Below, piece by piece: positions 35,741 through 45,100 of a stretch of DNA of 64,000 nucleotides (position 1 is its first letter; each line of letters starts with the position of its first letter). Under the pieces are notes generated by a model, which made no database searches, was not told the origin of the DNA, and saw only the letters and a list, made by a program, of their open reading frames with translations. The DNA is from Hymenobacter norwichensis DSM 15439 (GTDB lineage Bacteria; Bacteroidota; Bacteroidia; Cytophagales; Hymenobacteraceae): positions 434,001-498,000 of the forward strand of contig NZ_ATVL01000007.1 in the NCBI RefSeq assembly GCF_000420705.1, written 5' to 3'. The translations under genes were made by a program, and so were the position numbers.

Positions 35741-37360
35741 TTAGTCAACTACGTCCCAGAAGATTTTGGTGGTGAACTGGGTGACATCAGCCGGAATGTT
35801 AGCTGCGTTGGTGTTAATCTCCGACTGCGGGTAAAGCAAACGGAGCGGCAGCTTATCGGCCCGGGGCGAAGCGGACTGCAACGAAGCTGGGAACTTAGGG
35901 AAGGCAGTACGTCTGTACTCGTTCCATGCCTCAATGCCAGTTACCGAGTTCATAGCCAGGTATTTCTGGTAGATAATCTTCTCCAGCTTGCTAACATTAC
36001 GCGCCGGGTTGCCAGTGGCCACACCTACTCGAGTGGTGGCAACATCCCAGGTAACCAGACCGTTGGTGGTATTGGCCGTCAGGTAGCGGTTGTAGTCCGT
36101 TACAGCGTTGGCCGATACGTTGTTGGCAGTTGCGGCTTGGCTTGGTGCGGGGGCGTAGAAATACACAAACGAAGTCCGAATACCGTTGTTGAAGTCGGTA
36201 CGGGCGGCGGCGTCGCCACCAGTTAGGTAGCCACTCGACTTGGCTTCGGCTTGCAGGAAATAGCTCTCGGCAGCCAGCATCAGTGGTACTGGTGCGTCGA
36301 AGCCTTTGAGAATCCCGCCGAAGTCTTTCCAGCGGGAAATTTGGGTGCTGCCTGGTAGGGGGTTAGGGTCGCCCAGTACTACCCCTTTGTACGTACCGCT
36401 GAATGCGCCCGCCGTAGCCAGAAAATACAGCTGCGATACGCGGGGGTCGTTGTTCAGAACGTACTGGTCGATAATATACTGGGTACCAGCTTGGTAATTG
36501 CTTTGAGCAATTCGTGCGCCGGCCGGATTGGCACGATAGGCATTCCAGATCGGGTTCTGCTTACCGGCGGTTTGCAGGTAGCCAGGCTGTACCTGCACAT
36601 CGGTTGTGATGAAGCCTTCGGTACCTAGAGATGTCTGCAACTTGGTCATTTCAGCCCGTACGTAGCTATCCAAGGCTGGTACAAAAGCTTGGCGCAGTAA
36701 CAGGCGCAGCTTCAGGGTATTGGCAAAACGTACCCAGTTTTGCATGTTGCCACCAAAGATAATATCCTCACTGCCCACGACCGTGGTACCGGGCGTAGCG
36801 AGGCCAGTTCTGATAGAGGCTATGGCTTCATCCAGCTTCACTGCCAAGTCTTTGTAGATAACATCGGCGGCGTCATACTGCGGGGCAATAATGGGCGAAG
36901 CTGCATCGGCGCTCAGGGCCTGCGAATACGGAATATTGCCGTATTGGTCTACCAAGAGCTGGTAGTTGAACACCTTCATGATTTTGCCAATGGCCGAGAG
37001 GAACGCTAAGCCCTGCGCGGCTCCGTTCTTCTCGATGTTGTCGTAATCCTTCAGGTTGTCATATACTCCACCCCACAGACCCTGTTGGTAAACAGTGCTG
37101 TAAACATAAGTGCGCTCTTCAGGAAAGCCGTTGACCGTACCCGTTTTGGCCCAGTAGCCTGCCGTCCAGCTACCGTAGGTGTTCAGTGTTAGGCCAAAGT
37201 TGTCAGCGGTTACTTTCTGAGCCTGGGACAGTACCGCCGATGGAGATACGGTGTCAAGGGTCAGGTTATTAGGATTCTGGTTTACGTCCAGAAAGGAGTC
37301 GCAGCTGGTGGTGAGTGACACCAAAGCCAGCGCAACGAGTACTTTAGAGATATTATTCAT
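35741..37360 (-). CDS. SusD/RagB-family surface lipoprotein
   Basis: 539 residues. Signal peptide with lipobox LTTSC (mature Cys20) and the usual acidic DSFLDVNQNPN after it. It then has a SusD-like TPR-helical fold with GKIMKVFNYQLLVDQYGNIPYSQAL and the C-terminal AMNSVTGIEAWNEYRRTAFP. It acts as the surface lid of the SusC transporter and binds the ligand before import. It is encoded 21 nt after susC. The SusD_2-type sequence does not tell the ligand. Confidence 0.93.
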   Translation of the reverse strand: MNNISKVLVALALVSLTTSCDSFLDVNQNPNNLTLDTVSPSAVLSQAQKVTADNFGLTLNTYGSWTAGYWAKTGTVNGFPEERTYVYSTVYQQGLWGGVYDNLKDYDNIEKNGAAQGLAFLSAIGKIMKVFNYQLLVDQYGNIPYSQALSADAASPIIAPQYDAADVIYKDLAVKLDEAIASIRTGLATPGTTVVGSEDIIFGGNMQNWVRFANTLKLRLLLRQAFVPALDSYVRAEMTKLQTSLGTEGFITTDVQVQPGYLQTAGKQNPIWNAYRANPAGARIAQSNYQAGTQYIIDQYVLNNDPRVSQLYFLATAGAFSGTYKGVVLGDPNPLPGSTQISRWKDFGGILKGFDAPVPLMLAAESYFLQAEAKSSGYLTGGDAAARTDFNNGIRTSFVYFYAPAPSQAATANNVSANAVTDYNRYLTANTTNGLVTWDVATTRVGVATGNPARNVSKLEKIIYQKYLAMNSVTGIEAWNEYRRTAFPKFPASLQSASPRADKLPLRLLYPQSEINTNAANIPADVTQFTTKIFWDVVD

Positions 37361-37381
37361 TGTGCTCAGGATGCTGGATGA

Positions 37382-40300
37382 TTAGAAGGTAGCCGACAGG
37401 CTGGCGCCGTAAAAACGGGTTGGCGGCGTCTGGTTCGTATCGTTAATACCGATGCCGTTGCCGCTGGTAAAGCTGAACTCGGGGTCTGTGTACTGATTCT
37501 CTTTGGGCACCCACGTGAACAGGTTGCGGCCATACAGGTTCACTGATACGCCTTTGATGAAGCCGGTATTGCTAAGCAATGCGGCTGGCAAAGCGTAATT
37601 CAGCGACACTTCCCGAATCTTGAAAAAGTCACCCTTGGTAATGTAGTTGGCCGCAATGCTACGGTTGTAGGATGTATTCGCCCAGAACTCAGCGCCGCCT
37701 GGAGTCAGGTTTTCCGTGTTAGCTACATAAGAGCCATCAGGTGCTTGTACAGAAGAATTTGGGAGAATAAATGGTTCCCGACCATATGCTGCGCTACGCG
37801 CCGATGCCCCCGTAAAGTCCATGGTAGCTCCAAGGCCGTGGTACACGTAGTAACCGGTCCGGTATTCGGCCTGTGCTGCCACCGTCAGGCCCTTGAACGA
37901 TAAGCTGGTATTGAAACCATATTTGTGCTTAGGTAGCGTATTGCCGAACCGTGTAAGCTGGCCAGCCTGAGAAGGTACCCAACCTTGGCGCTGGTACGTG
38001 ACCCCACCCGCGGTCTGCGGGCCTAGATCAACGTAGCTCAAGATAATGCGGCCGTTGCTGTCACGAGTGTAGTCGGTGCCTTGCAGAACCGGGTAAGGCT
38101 GGCCCTCAATGGCATACACCTGCGCGTTTCCGCCAGAAGTAAGGGGTAGCTGGCTGGTCTGATCGGAAATCTTGAGAACCTTGTTGTTGTTATAGTTGTA
38201 GTTGGCGCCCACTTTCCAGGTCAGGCCACTAGCGGCTTCTACCGGGGTGGTATTCAGGTCAATTTCAACTCCATTGTTTTGCACCCGACCAGCATTTAGC
38301 AGGAAGTTGGTGAAACCACCCGATGGCGCAATGTTGGCGTTGATGGTCTGATTGATGGAAAGCTGATAGTAGTATGTAGCCGCAAAATTGATGCGCTGCT
38401 TCATGAAGCTCAACTCTGTTCCTACTTCCGTCGAGTGCGTAAACTCAGGCTTGAGGTCCGGGGTAATCGTTCGGTTGCTAAGGGTATAGGACGCCGTTGA
38501 CCCGAAAGGGAAGCCGCTGCCAGGGTTATACACCGGCTGCAGGCTATACGCCCCAAAGGTGGGTGCTACCCCCGCAGCAATGCCACCTAGGTTCACTTGT
38601 CCAACCTTCGAGTAGCCGCCCCGCAGTTTGCCGTAGTCAAAGAACGACACGTTCTTCAAAGCCGGCACTACTTCCGACAGCACCAACGAAGCATCAACAC
38701 TTGGGTAGAAATACGAACGGTTTTTATCACTTAGCACCGAAACGGCCTCCTGCCGGCCCGAGCCATGCAGAAATATCATGTCGCGGTAGCCCAGCGTCAG
38801 ATCTGCAAAGAAGGCGCCTTGCCGGTACCGGTACCGACCTTGGTCGCCGGTTAGTTCTCCTACCCGGTTGGTGGCAATGTTGAAAACACCGGGTACCGAC
38901 AGCGCGTTGGCCGAAACTGTCAGGTACTGAGAGTTGTTGATTTGTAAGTTATTACCCAGAATGCCCTTTATGGAAATATCACCAACCTGCTTAACTATGT
39001 TGAGGAATAGGTCGGAGTTCAGTCGGTTCACGTAACTATTTAGCTCGGTTACGTTGCCGGCGATATTAGCGCGGGAGTTAATCGGGCGGCCCAGTGTGTA
39101 GGTCGAGTACGTGAATTTATCCTGCCAGTTCTTATTGTCCTGGTTGATATTGGTCAGGCCGATACGATACTGAGCCGACAGCCAGTCATTGATCTTATAT
39201 CCTAGGTCGATGTTGCCAATCAGCGTGTTCTGCCGAATGTTGCGACGGTTGTTGTCGAGCGTGAAATAAGGATTAGGGAAATACTCGTTGTAGTAGCCAT
39301 TTGGATTAGCAAACTCATTGTTGCGCCAATCTTTGTATTGCGTGATAGGAATCAGCGACGAGGTATTCAGCAACTGGTCGTAAGTACCAGCCGTGGTTTG
39401 GTCGATTTTCACCTGCGCAAACGAAACGTTCATTCCGGCGGAGAGCTTGCCCATCTGCCGAGACGCGTTGGCCCGGAACGTATTCCGGTCGTACTGATCT
39501 TTGGGTACGATGCCCTTGTTCTTCACATTCTGGTACGACACAAAGATCTTCGTGTCTTGGTCGCCACCCGAGAACGAAACGTTGTTTTGCATCTGGTATC
39601 CCGTATTGAAGAAATCCTTCCGCTCATTAGGGCGAGCTTCATAGGGGATAGTCTGGATATTTTGAGCTTGTGTAAGGTAGCCAAGCTCCTGGAGCGAGCC
39701 GTCGTACCGGGGGCCATATTGCTGGTTTTCATAGGGGGTATACTCCCGAATCCATTCTGAAGAGCCAGGACCAAATTCGTTCTGGAGTTTGGGCCAGAAG
39801 TTGATCTGCTCGAACTGAGAAGTATGCGAAAACGTAACCGAAGGCTTGGTTCCGCCTTTCTTGGTGGTAATAATCAACGCCCCGTTGGTAGCCTGCGAAC
39901 CATATAAAGCGGCAGCGTTGGCACCTTTCAAAATAGTAATGTCGGCAATGTCGTCGGGGTTGAGGGCTGTGAGTACCTCCTGAGTGGTTTGTACCCCGTC
40001 AATAACAACCAGTGCTTGGTTTTCCCCGGTCAGTGAGCGGGTACCCCGCAAGGTAATACGCACGCTGGGGTTGATACCGTTGTTTACGGTCTGGATCTGT
40101 AAGCCCGATACTTTGCCGGCCAAGCCATTGGTCACGTTCGTAACCCGAGCTTGGTTCAGCTCTTTTGCATCGATAGTAGAAGTGGAATAACCCAATTCTT
40201 TAGCTGGTCGTGCAATACCTAGCGCACCCATTACCACCACTTCGCCTAGTTGCTTGGTGTCAGCACCTAAGCCTACGTTGACGGTAGATGCATCTCCGAT

Positions 40301-40555
40301 GGGCCGCTCAATAGCAGCATACCCAATGGAAGAGAAGGTAAGAATGGTGGTACCGGCCGGAACGGATATGCTGTAGCTACCATCGGCGTTTGTAGAAACG
40401 CCAATATTAGTTCCTTTAGCCAATACAGTCACCCCAGGCAGCCCTTGACCATTGCTCTGATCGGTAACCCGCCCAGAAATTGCTCGGTTCTGTGCCATGC
40501 CCTGCTGCAACAGGCTGACAGTCAGCACAGAGGTCAGAAGTAACTTTTGTCTCAT
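37382..40555 (-). CDS. SusC/RagA-family TonB-linked outer-membrane transporter
   Basis: 1057 residues. Signal peptide about 1-21, a carboxypeptidase-regulatory-like domain about 22-100 (ISGRVTDQSNGQGLPGVTV), a TonB-box-like GEVVVMG, a plug domain with IKGANAAALYGSQATNGALI-type signature (about 205-235) and a 22-strand-type barrel ending in YGASLSATF. It forms the channel under the SusD-like lid and needs TonB-ExbBD energy. There is no sigma/anti-sigma pair beside it. The divergent M28 peptidase hints at peptide import (inference). Confidence 0.95.
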   Translation of the reverse strand: MRQKLLLTSVLTVSLLQQGMAQNRAISGRVTDQSNGQGLPGVTVLAKGTNIGVSTNADGSYSISVPAGTTILTFSSIGYAAIERPIGDASTVNVGLGADTKQLGEVVVMGALGIARPAKELGYSTSTIDAKELNQARVTNVTNGLAGKVSGLQIQTVNNGINPSVRITLRGTRSLTGENQALVVIDGVQTTQEVLTALNPDDIADITILKGANAAALYGSQATNGALIITTKKGGTKPSVTFSHTSQFEQINFWPKLQNEFGPGSSEWIREYTPYENQQYGPRYDGSLQELGYLTQAQNIQTIPYEARPNERKDFFNTGYQMQNNVSFSGGDQDTKIFVSYQNVKNKGIVPKDQYDRNTFRANASRQMGKLSAGMNVSFAQVKIDQTTAGTYDQLLNTSSLIPITQYKDWRNNEFANPNGYYNEYFPNPYFTLDNNRRNIRQNTLIGNIDLGYKINDWLSAQYRIGLTNINQDNKNWQDKFTYSTYTLGRPINSRANIAGNVTELNSYVNRLNSDLFLNIVKQVGDISIKGILGNNLQINNSQYLTVSANALSVPGVFNIATNRVGELTGDQGRYRYRQGAFFADLTLGYRDMIFLHGSGRQEAVSVLSDKNRSYFYPSVDASLVLSEVVPALKNVSFFDYGKLRGGYSKVGQVNLGGIAAGVAPTFGAYSLQPVYNPGSGFPFGSTASYTLSNRTITPDLKPEFTHSTEVGTELSFMKQRINFAATYYYQLSINQTINANIAPSGGFTNFLLNAGRVQNNGVEIDLNTTPVEAASGLTWKVGANYNYNNNKVLKISDQTSQLPLTSGGNAQVYAIEGQPYPVLQGTDYTRDSNGRIILSYVDLGPQTAGGVTYQRQGWVPSQAGQLTRFGNTLPKHKYGFNTSLSFKGLTVAAQAEYRTGYYVYHGLGATMDFTGASARSAAYGREPFILPNSSVQAPDGSYVANTENLTPGGAEFWANTSYNRSIAANYITKGDFFKIREVSLNYALPAALLSNTGFIKGVSVNLYGRNLFTWVPKENQYTDPEFSFTSGNGIGINDTNQTPPTRFYGASLSATF

Positions 40556-41136
40556 GTGTTTGCTTTTGGTGAGTGAAGAGAAAAAGAGGAATCGGATGAA
40601 TTACAAGTATACAGTAGAAGTTTCATTACATAGTCATTAAATACAACTTAAATTTTATTATAATTTGAACATTGTCCTTCAATAATTGTGAGTCTGCTAA
40701 GAGAGTATAAGTGTTGATACATGGTTTGCATAAAGTATTGTATTATTTTATTTATAATCGTTTGGGCATATTAATCATTATAAAGCTCAGGTAGAGGTGG
40801 TGCTATAAGTTACACGCGCGTGTTTGAATTAAGCGTTGTTAATAGGAAATTCAGCTAGCGAACTTGCATTGGTAGTAGGAATTATCTTTCTACGACTGCC
40901 TTTGCTACTTGTGAGTAGATAGTTGTGAACAGTTTTGTAGAATGGCTTTTATTATTTTAATTATATTATACGTGGCAAGTGCATCTGTTTTATAATGGGT
41001 GAATAATGTTGTTCAGCGAGTTGGACGCGACAGTTTTAATTATTGACTTTTTTTACATTAGAACTGCACGATTTCGCGCAACACTGCTGCTGTTTCGGTT
41101 ACTTTAGCTTCCGAAGCTTCACTTACAATTTGCTCT
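40556..41136. other. AT-rich divergent promoter region between susC and the M28 peptidase
   Basis: About 580 bases that are markedly A/T-rich compared with flanking genes. It must hold the promoters of both divergent units. On the plus strand TACTTTAG at 41100-41107 is a 5-of-6 match to the -7 box, 29 nt before the peptidase ATG. No RNA gene or strong palindrome was seen. Confidence 0.45.
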
Positions 41137-42705
41137 ATGAACAAACTTCAACTCTTAACCCTAGCGGGCAGCTTGGCTGTTGCAGCACCTGCGCTGGCCC
41201 AACAAACCACCGAAAAGGTAGACCAAACTGCCATTGCCAAAATCAAGGACGAGGGCATGAACCGCTCCAAGGTGATGGAAACGGCCTTCTACCTCACCGA
41301 CGTATGTGGCCCGCGCCTGGCCGGCTCCGACGGCCTCAAGCGCGCCTACGACTGGACCAAAAACCGCCTCACCCAAGATGGCCTCGCGAATGCCAAACTA
41401 GAGCCCTGGGGCGAGTTCGGCCGCGGCTGGGACATCGAGAAGTCGTACGTGGCCATGACGGCGCCCTACTATCACACCATGATTGGCGCGCCCAAAGCCT
41501 GGACGCCCAGCACCAGCGGCACCGTGAAAAAGCAGGTGGTGTATGTAAAGGCTACCACCGAAGCCGAACTAGACAAGTACAAAGGCCAGCTACGCGACAA
41601 AATTGTGGTGCTGGAAGTAGCCACCCCACCCAAGGAAGGTTTCGAGCCCGACGCCAAGCGCTACACCGACGAGGAGCTAAGCAAGATGGCCGCTGCCACC
41701 GTTACGCCCGCCGCTCCTCGCCCTGCCCCAGATGCCGACCGGATGGCCACCATGCGCGCCCGCATGGCCTTGCGTACCAAGATGAGCGACATGCTGATGA
41801 GTGAAGGCGCGGCCGCTGTGCTCAGTACCCGTGGTGGCTCACAAGGCACGTTCTTCACCTCCAACGGCGCCCCCTATGCCGCTGATGCCAAGCCCGTACT
41901 GCCCGAAATTGAGATGTCGCCGGAAGACCAGTTGCGCATCATCCGGTTGGTAGAGGCTGGCATTCCGGTGGAAGTTGAAATGGAAACCAAAACCCGCTTC
42001 CAAAGCCAGGACTTGAAAGGCTATAATGTAATAGCCGAAATTCCGGGTACCGATAAGAAGCTGAAAAGTGAAATAGTAATGCTTGGTGGCCACCTCGACT
42101 CCTGGCACGCCGCTACCGGCGCCACCGACAACGCTGCCGGCTGTGCCGTGATGATGGAAGCCGTGCGCATCCTAAAAGCCAGCAACCTGAAACCGCGCCG
42201 CACCATCCGGATTGCGTTGTGGAGTGCTGAGGAAGAAGGCTTGTTTGGTTCGCGTGGCTACGTGAAAAACCACTTCGCCGACCCTGTTAACATGAAGCTG
42301 CTGCCCGAGCACGAGAAGTTGTCGGCCTATTTCAACCTTGATAATGGCGGTGGCAAAATCCGCGGTATCTACCAGCAAAGCAACGAGGCCGTAGCGCCCA
42401 TCTTCACCGCGTGGCTAACGCCCTTCGCCGACCTGGGCGCTACCACCGTAACGGCCCGCAACACCGGCGGCACCGACCACCTTTCCTTTGACGCCGTAGG
42501 CCTACCCGGTTTCCAGTTCATCCAAGACCCCCTCGACTACGGTACCCGCACCCACCACACCAACCAGGACACTTACGACCGGCTTATCCCCGAGGACCTC
42601 AAGCAGGCCTCCGTCGTAGTGGCCTCGTTCGTGTACCACGCCGCCATGCGCGACCAGAAACTGCCCCGCAAGCCGTTGCCAACCGCTACTGCTAAGGCAC
42701 AGTAA
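41137..42705 (+). CDS. Secreted M28-family zinc aminopeptidase
   Basis: 522 residues with a signal peptide (MNKLQLLTLAGSLAVAAPAL, cleavage near ALAQQ). A PA-type domain is inserted in the N-terminal half. The M28 core has GGHLDSWHAATGATDNAAG (zinc-binding His and bridging Asp), WSAEEEGLFGSRGY (general-base Glu and zinc Glu), YFNLDNGGG (Asp) and a C-terminal THHTNQDTYDRL (zinc His). All expected metal ligands are present. It likely removes N-terminal residues from peptides in the periplasm or outside the cell. It is divergent from susC/susD. Confidence 0.93.
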   Translation: MNKLQLLTLAGSLAVAAPALAQQTTEKVDQTAIAKIKDEGMNRSKVMETAFYLTDVCGPRLAGSDGLKRAYDWTKNRLTQDGLANAKLEPWGEFGRGWDIEKSYVAMTAPYYHTMIGAPKAWTPSTSGTVKKQVVYVKATTEAELDKYKGQLRDKIVVLEVATPPKEGFEPDAKRYTDEELSKMAAATVTPAAPRPAPDADRMATMRARMALRTKMSDMLMSEGAAAVLSTRGGSQGTFFTSNGAPYAADAKPVLPEIEMSPEDQLRIIRLVEAGIPVEVEMETKTRFQSQDLKGYNVIAEIPGTDKKLKSEIVMLGGHLDSWHAATGATDNAAGCAVMMEAVRILKASNLKPRRTIRIALWSAEEEGLFGSRGYVKNHFADPVNMKLLPEHEKLSAYFNLDNGGGKIRGIYQQSNEAVAPIFTAWLTPFADLGATTVTARNTGGTDHLSFDAVGLPGFQFIQDPLDYGTRTHHTNQDTYDRLIPEDLKQASVVVASFVYHAAMRDQKLPRKPLPTATAKAQ

Positions 42706-42718
42706 TAACTTATCAAGT

Positions 42719-42765
42719 AACACAAAAGCCCCGCTGCCTTTCCAGGTCAGCGGGGCTTTTGTGTT
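42719..42765 (+). terminator. Terminator of the M28 peptidase gene
   Basis: An 18-bp outer stem (AACACAAAAGCCCCGCTG and its complement) with a small inner CCT/AGG pairing, 13 nt after the stop codon. Confidence 0.8.
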
Positions 42766-42784
42766 ATAAAATATGAGCAAAGAA

Positions 42785-42880
42785 CGTCATGCAGAGTGCA
42801 GCGAAGCATCTCGCCTGCTGATGCTAGGGTAGTAATCAAGAGTCAGCACGCGAGATGCTTCGCTGCGCTCTGCATGACCG
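42785..42880. repeat. Interspersed palindromic repeat, copy A
   Basis: The arms run CGTCATGCAGAGTGCAGCGA-AGCATCTCGC and the near-exact complement GCGAGATGCTTCGCTGCGCTC-TGCATGACC. The centre has the CTGATGCTAGGGTAGTAATC type sequence shared with copy D. It lies downstream of the peptidase terminator. Confidence 0.85.
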
Positions 42881-42907
42881 TTTGGGCAGGTTGATACAAT
42901 AGTAACG

Positions 42908-43225
42908 TTACTCTGCTATTCCCAGCTTCTTGGTGACCCAATTCTTAGGTACTTCCATTTTCACGTCCACTACGTCCTGCTCGGTTTTGCGGCGGAAACG
43001 GTCGGAGAGGCGCTCTAGGCGGCTCTTTTCGTCGGTGCGGGAAAGCAGAATCTTGCCGTAGTCCCGGATGGCGCTGACGGCTTTCGGGACCGTTACTACT
43101 ACGGTTACCTCCTTGTAGTCTTCGTCTTCGGGAGGTAGAGTGGCCGCTCGGCGGGTTTGCGCCCAACCGCTCGTAGCCGAGAGCAGCAGGAAAAACAGCA
43201 GACCAAGCAGTTTACTCTTGAACAT
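42908..43225 (-). CDS. Secreted hypothetical protein
   Basis: 105 residues from the ATG at 43225, giving a signal peptide (FKSKLLGLLFFLLLSATSGW, then AQ). The mature part is charged: PPEDEDYKEVTVVVTVPKAV, then a basic helix SRTDEKSRLERLSDRFRRK and the ending WVTKKLGIAE. No known domain was recognised. Earlier in-frame codons precede the hydrophobic segment and are unlikely to be used. Confidence 0.55.
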   Translation of the reverse strand: MFKSKLLGLLFFLLLSATSGWAQTRRAATLPPEDEDYKEVTVVVTVPKAVSAIRDYGKILLSRTDEKSRLERLSDRFRRKTEQDVVDVKMEVPKNWVTKKLGIAE

Positions 43226-43390
43226 CGGAACCGGGTTGATGCTGTAAAGATGCAGCAGCCAGCCGCGGGGTTGTCTGGGTGCAACCACAAAGCTGCCACG
43301 GTTTTTCAAGTAACCAAGCGGAATTAGGCAGTATTCGCAGAGGCGGCCAGCGCAGAACCCGAAAGGCGCTTGACTGTTAGGGATTAAGCA

Positions 43391-44935
43391 CTATTTCATC
43401 AGCAGAAACTTGCGTTTCATTATCTCCTGCACCGGCACGTTGGTAATCTTGCTGTCCAGCCAGGAAATGATGTCCAGGTACAGAAACGGGCGGCTCTCGA
43501 ACGGGTCGGCGGCAATAACCATCAGCTTGTCCCGGAGAGCCATAAACGCCTCGCGCACCTGGTTGGGCGCAATGTTGCCCACGTTGCGCAGAAACCGGAA
43601 TATCTCCACCTGCATGGGCTGTTGGTCGTTCATCATGCCCAAAAACCGATACACCGAGCGCACTTGGTACTCCAAGCTGGCATCTTCGCCGGCCTCATAG
43701 TGCGCAATCAAATTCAGAATGCGCGCAAAGCACTGCAAGTCTTCGCGCAAACTCAGGTCCTTGTGCTGAATAATGAGGTTCAAGTACTCAATGGCCTTGT
43801 GGTAGTACCCGCTGCCGAAGTACAGGCTGGCAATCTTGTAGTAGAACACCAGCGTGCGGTGCATATCCAGCTGCGACTTGAAGTGCTCCAGGTTCTCCAG
43901 CAATTCCGGCACTATTTCCAGCCCTTCGGTGAAGCGGCCTTCCAGGAAGTAGGCGTTGATGCGGTTGGTGTAGATGTACTGGAACAGCAGAATCTCGGTG
44001 TTGGGGCTGCTGCGGCGGGTTTGGTTGGCGGCAAACTCTTCCAGTGTATTCAGTACTTCTCTGAACTTGCTGTAGTACAGCATGTTGTAGAGTGTGGCCA
44101 GCAGGTTGTGCAAGCCCTTGATGTAGAGCATGGCCTGCAAATCCTTCATGTGCGGGGCCTGCTCAAACAAATCCACCCACTTCTGCGCGTAGCGGTAGCA
44201 GGCCCGGAAGTCCTGGTTGAGCGTGTAGTACCACACGTGCGCCTGGTAATAGTACAGCTTCTCGAAAAAACCGCCCTTGCTATCCTCAAAGGGCGGCAAA
44301 TTCTCGCGGAAAAACCGGCTAATCTGCTCATGGTCGGCGCGGTTACGGGCGTGGCCGGCTTTCAGGTACAACCCATAGAGGCGCAACGACGCATTCGATA
44401 ACTCGTGCAGCTTGCTCAGGTGCTCCACCGTGTCCACGGCCTCGGTGGCCAGCGTTTCGGCGCGGTCCTTTATGCTGCGCGTGATGTACTGGCTTTCAAT
44501 CAGCTTCTCGAAATCCAGCGCCAGTAGCACGATGTGGGGCATTTCCACCTGCCGGGCGGCCACCTTCACCTTCTCCAACATGCGCAGGCTCTGCTGGTAG
44601 AAGCCCTTATTATAAAGCACCCGCGCGTAGTCGAGCTGCTCGTGAAGCTGGATATCAGGGTTTTGGCCGGCGTGGTACACCCGGAGGCTGGAAAGCAGCT
44701 GCTTGTATAAGTTGGCTTTCAGGTTGGCCAGCTGCACCCGCTTCAACGACGGCACGTGCGCCAGAATCTGAGCCTCATCATAGGTTTCCAGCGCCTCCAA
44801 CGCGTCGAAGAGCTGGATGAACTTGAGGCCATCGGTGGAGCCCTGCCGGTTGGTGAACAGCCGGAAATGCCGCTTCTCCGACCGGGTTAAAGACTTTATT
44901 AACTGAAAGATGGGCTCTGTACTACGGTTGGGCAT
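43391..44935 (-). CDS. Alpha-helical repeat protein of unknown function
   Basis: 514 residues, soluble and helical throughout. It begins with PIFQLIKSLTRSEKRHFRLF, a recurrent start in a Bacteroidota-conserved family, and continues with TPR-like pairs such as YARVLYNKGFYQQSLRMLEK and YKIASLYFGSGYYHKAIEYL. No enzymatic motif is visible. Divergent from leuA, separated by 165 nt. A scaffold role is likely from the fold only. Confidence 0.7.
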   Translation of the reverse strand: MPNRSTEPIFQLIKSLTRSEKRHFRLFTNRQGSTDGLKFIQLFDALEALETYDEAQILAHVPSLKRVQLANLKANLYKQLLSSLRVYHAGQNPDIQLHEQLDYARVLYNKGFYQQSLRMLEKVKVAARQVEMPHIVLLALDFEKLIESQYITRSIKDRAETLATEAVDTVEHLSKLHELSNASLRLYGLYLKAGHARNRADHEQISRFFRENLPPFEDSKGGFFEKLYYYQAHVWYYTLNQDFRACYRYAQKWVDLFEQAPHMKDLQAMLYIKGLHNLLATLYNMLYYSKFREVLNTLEEFAANQTRRSSPNTEILLFQYIYTNRINAYFLEGRFTEGLEIVPELLENLEHFKSQLDMHRTLVFYYKIASLYFGSGYYHKAIEYLNLIIQHKDLSLREDLQCFARILNLIAHYEAGEDASLEYQVRSVYRFLGMMNDQQPMQVEIFRFLRNVGNIAPNQVREAFMALRDKLMVIAADPFESRPFLYLDIISWLDSKITNVPVQEIMKRKFLLMK

Positions 44936-45100
44936 TGTAAGGATTTGCCGGGTAAGTGTCTGATAAATAGATTATTAAATTGTTATGCCACTTGGTCTGA
45001 AATAGTAGGAATAACTAAAGAAAGGTTTTCACGACGCGTAAAAGCCCGGTACTTAGACCCAAGTTGAACATCGGACTTTGATTCATAAGGCTATTCTAGC

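Noticed and set aside
41043..41804. Open frame overlapping the M28 peptidase
   Set aside because: It is a shadow frame of a clear peptidase gene and has a low-complexity, Arg/His-rich composition.
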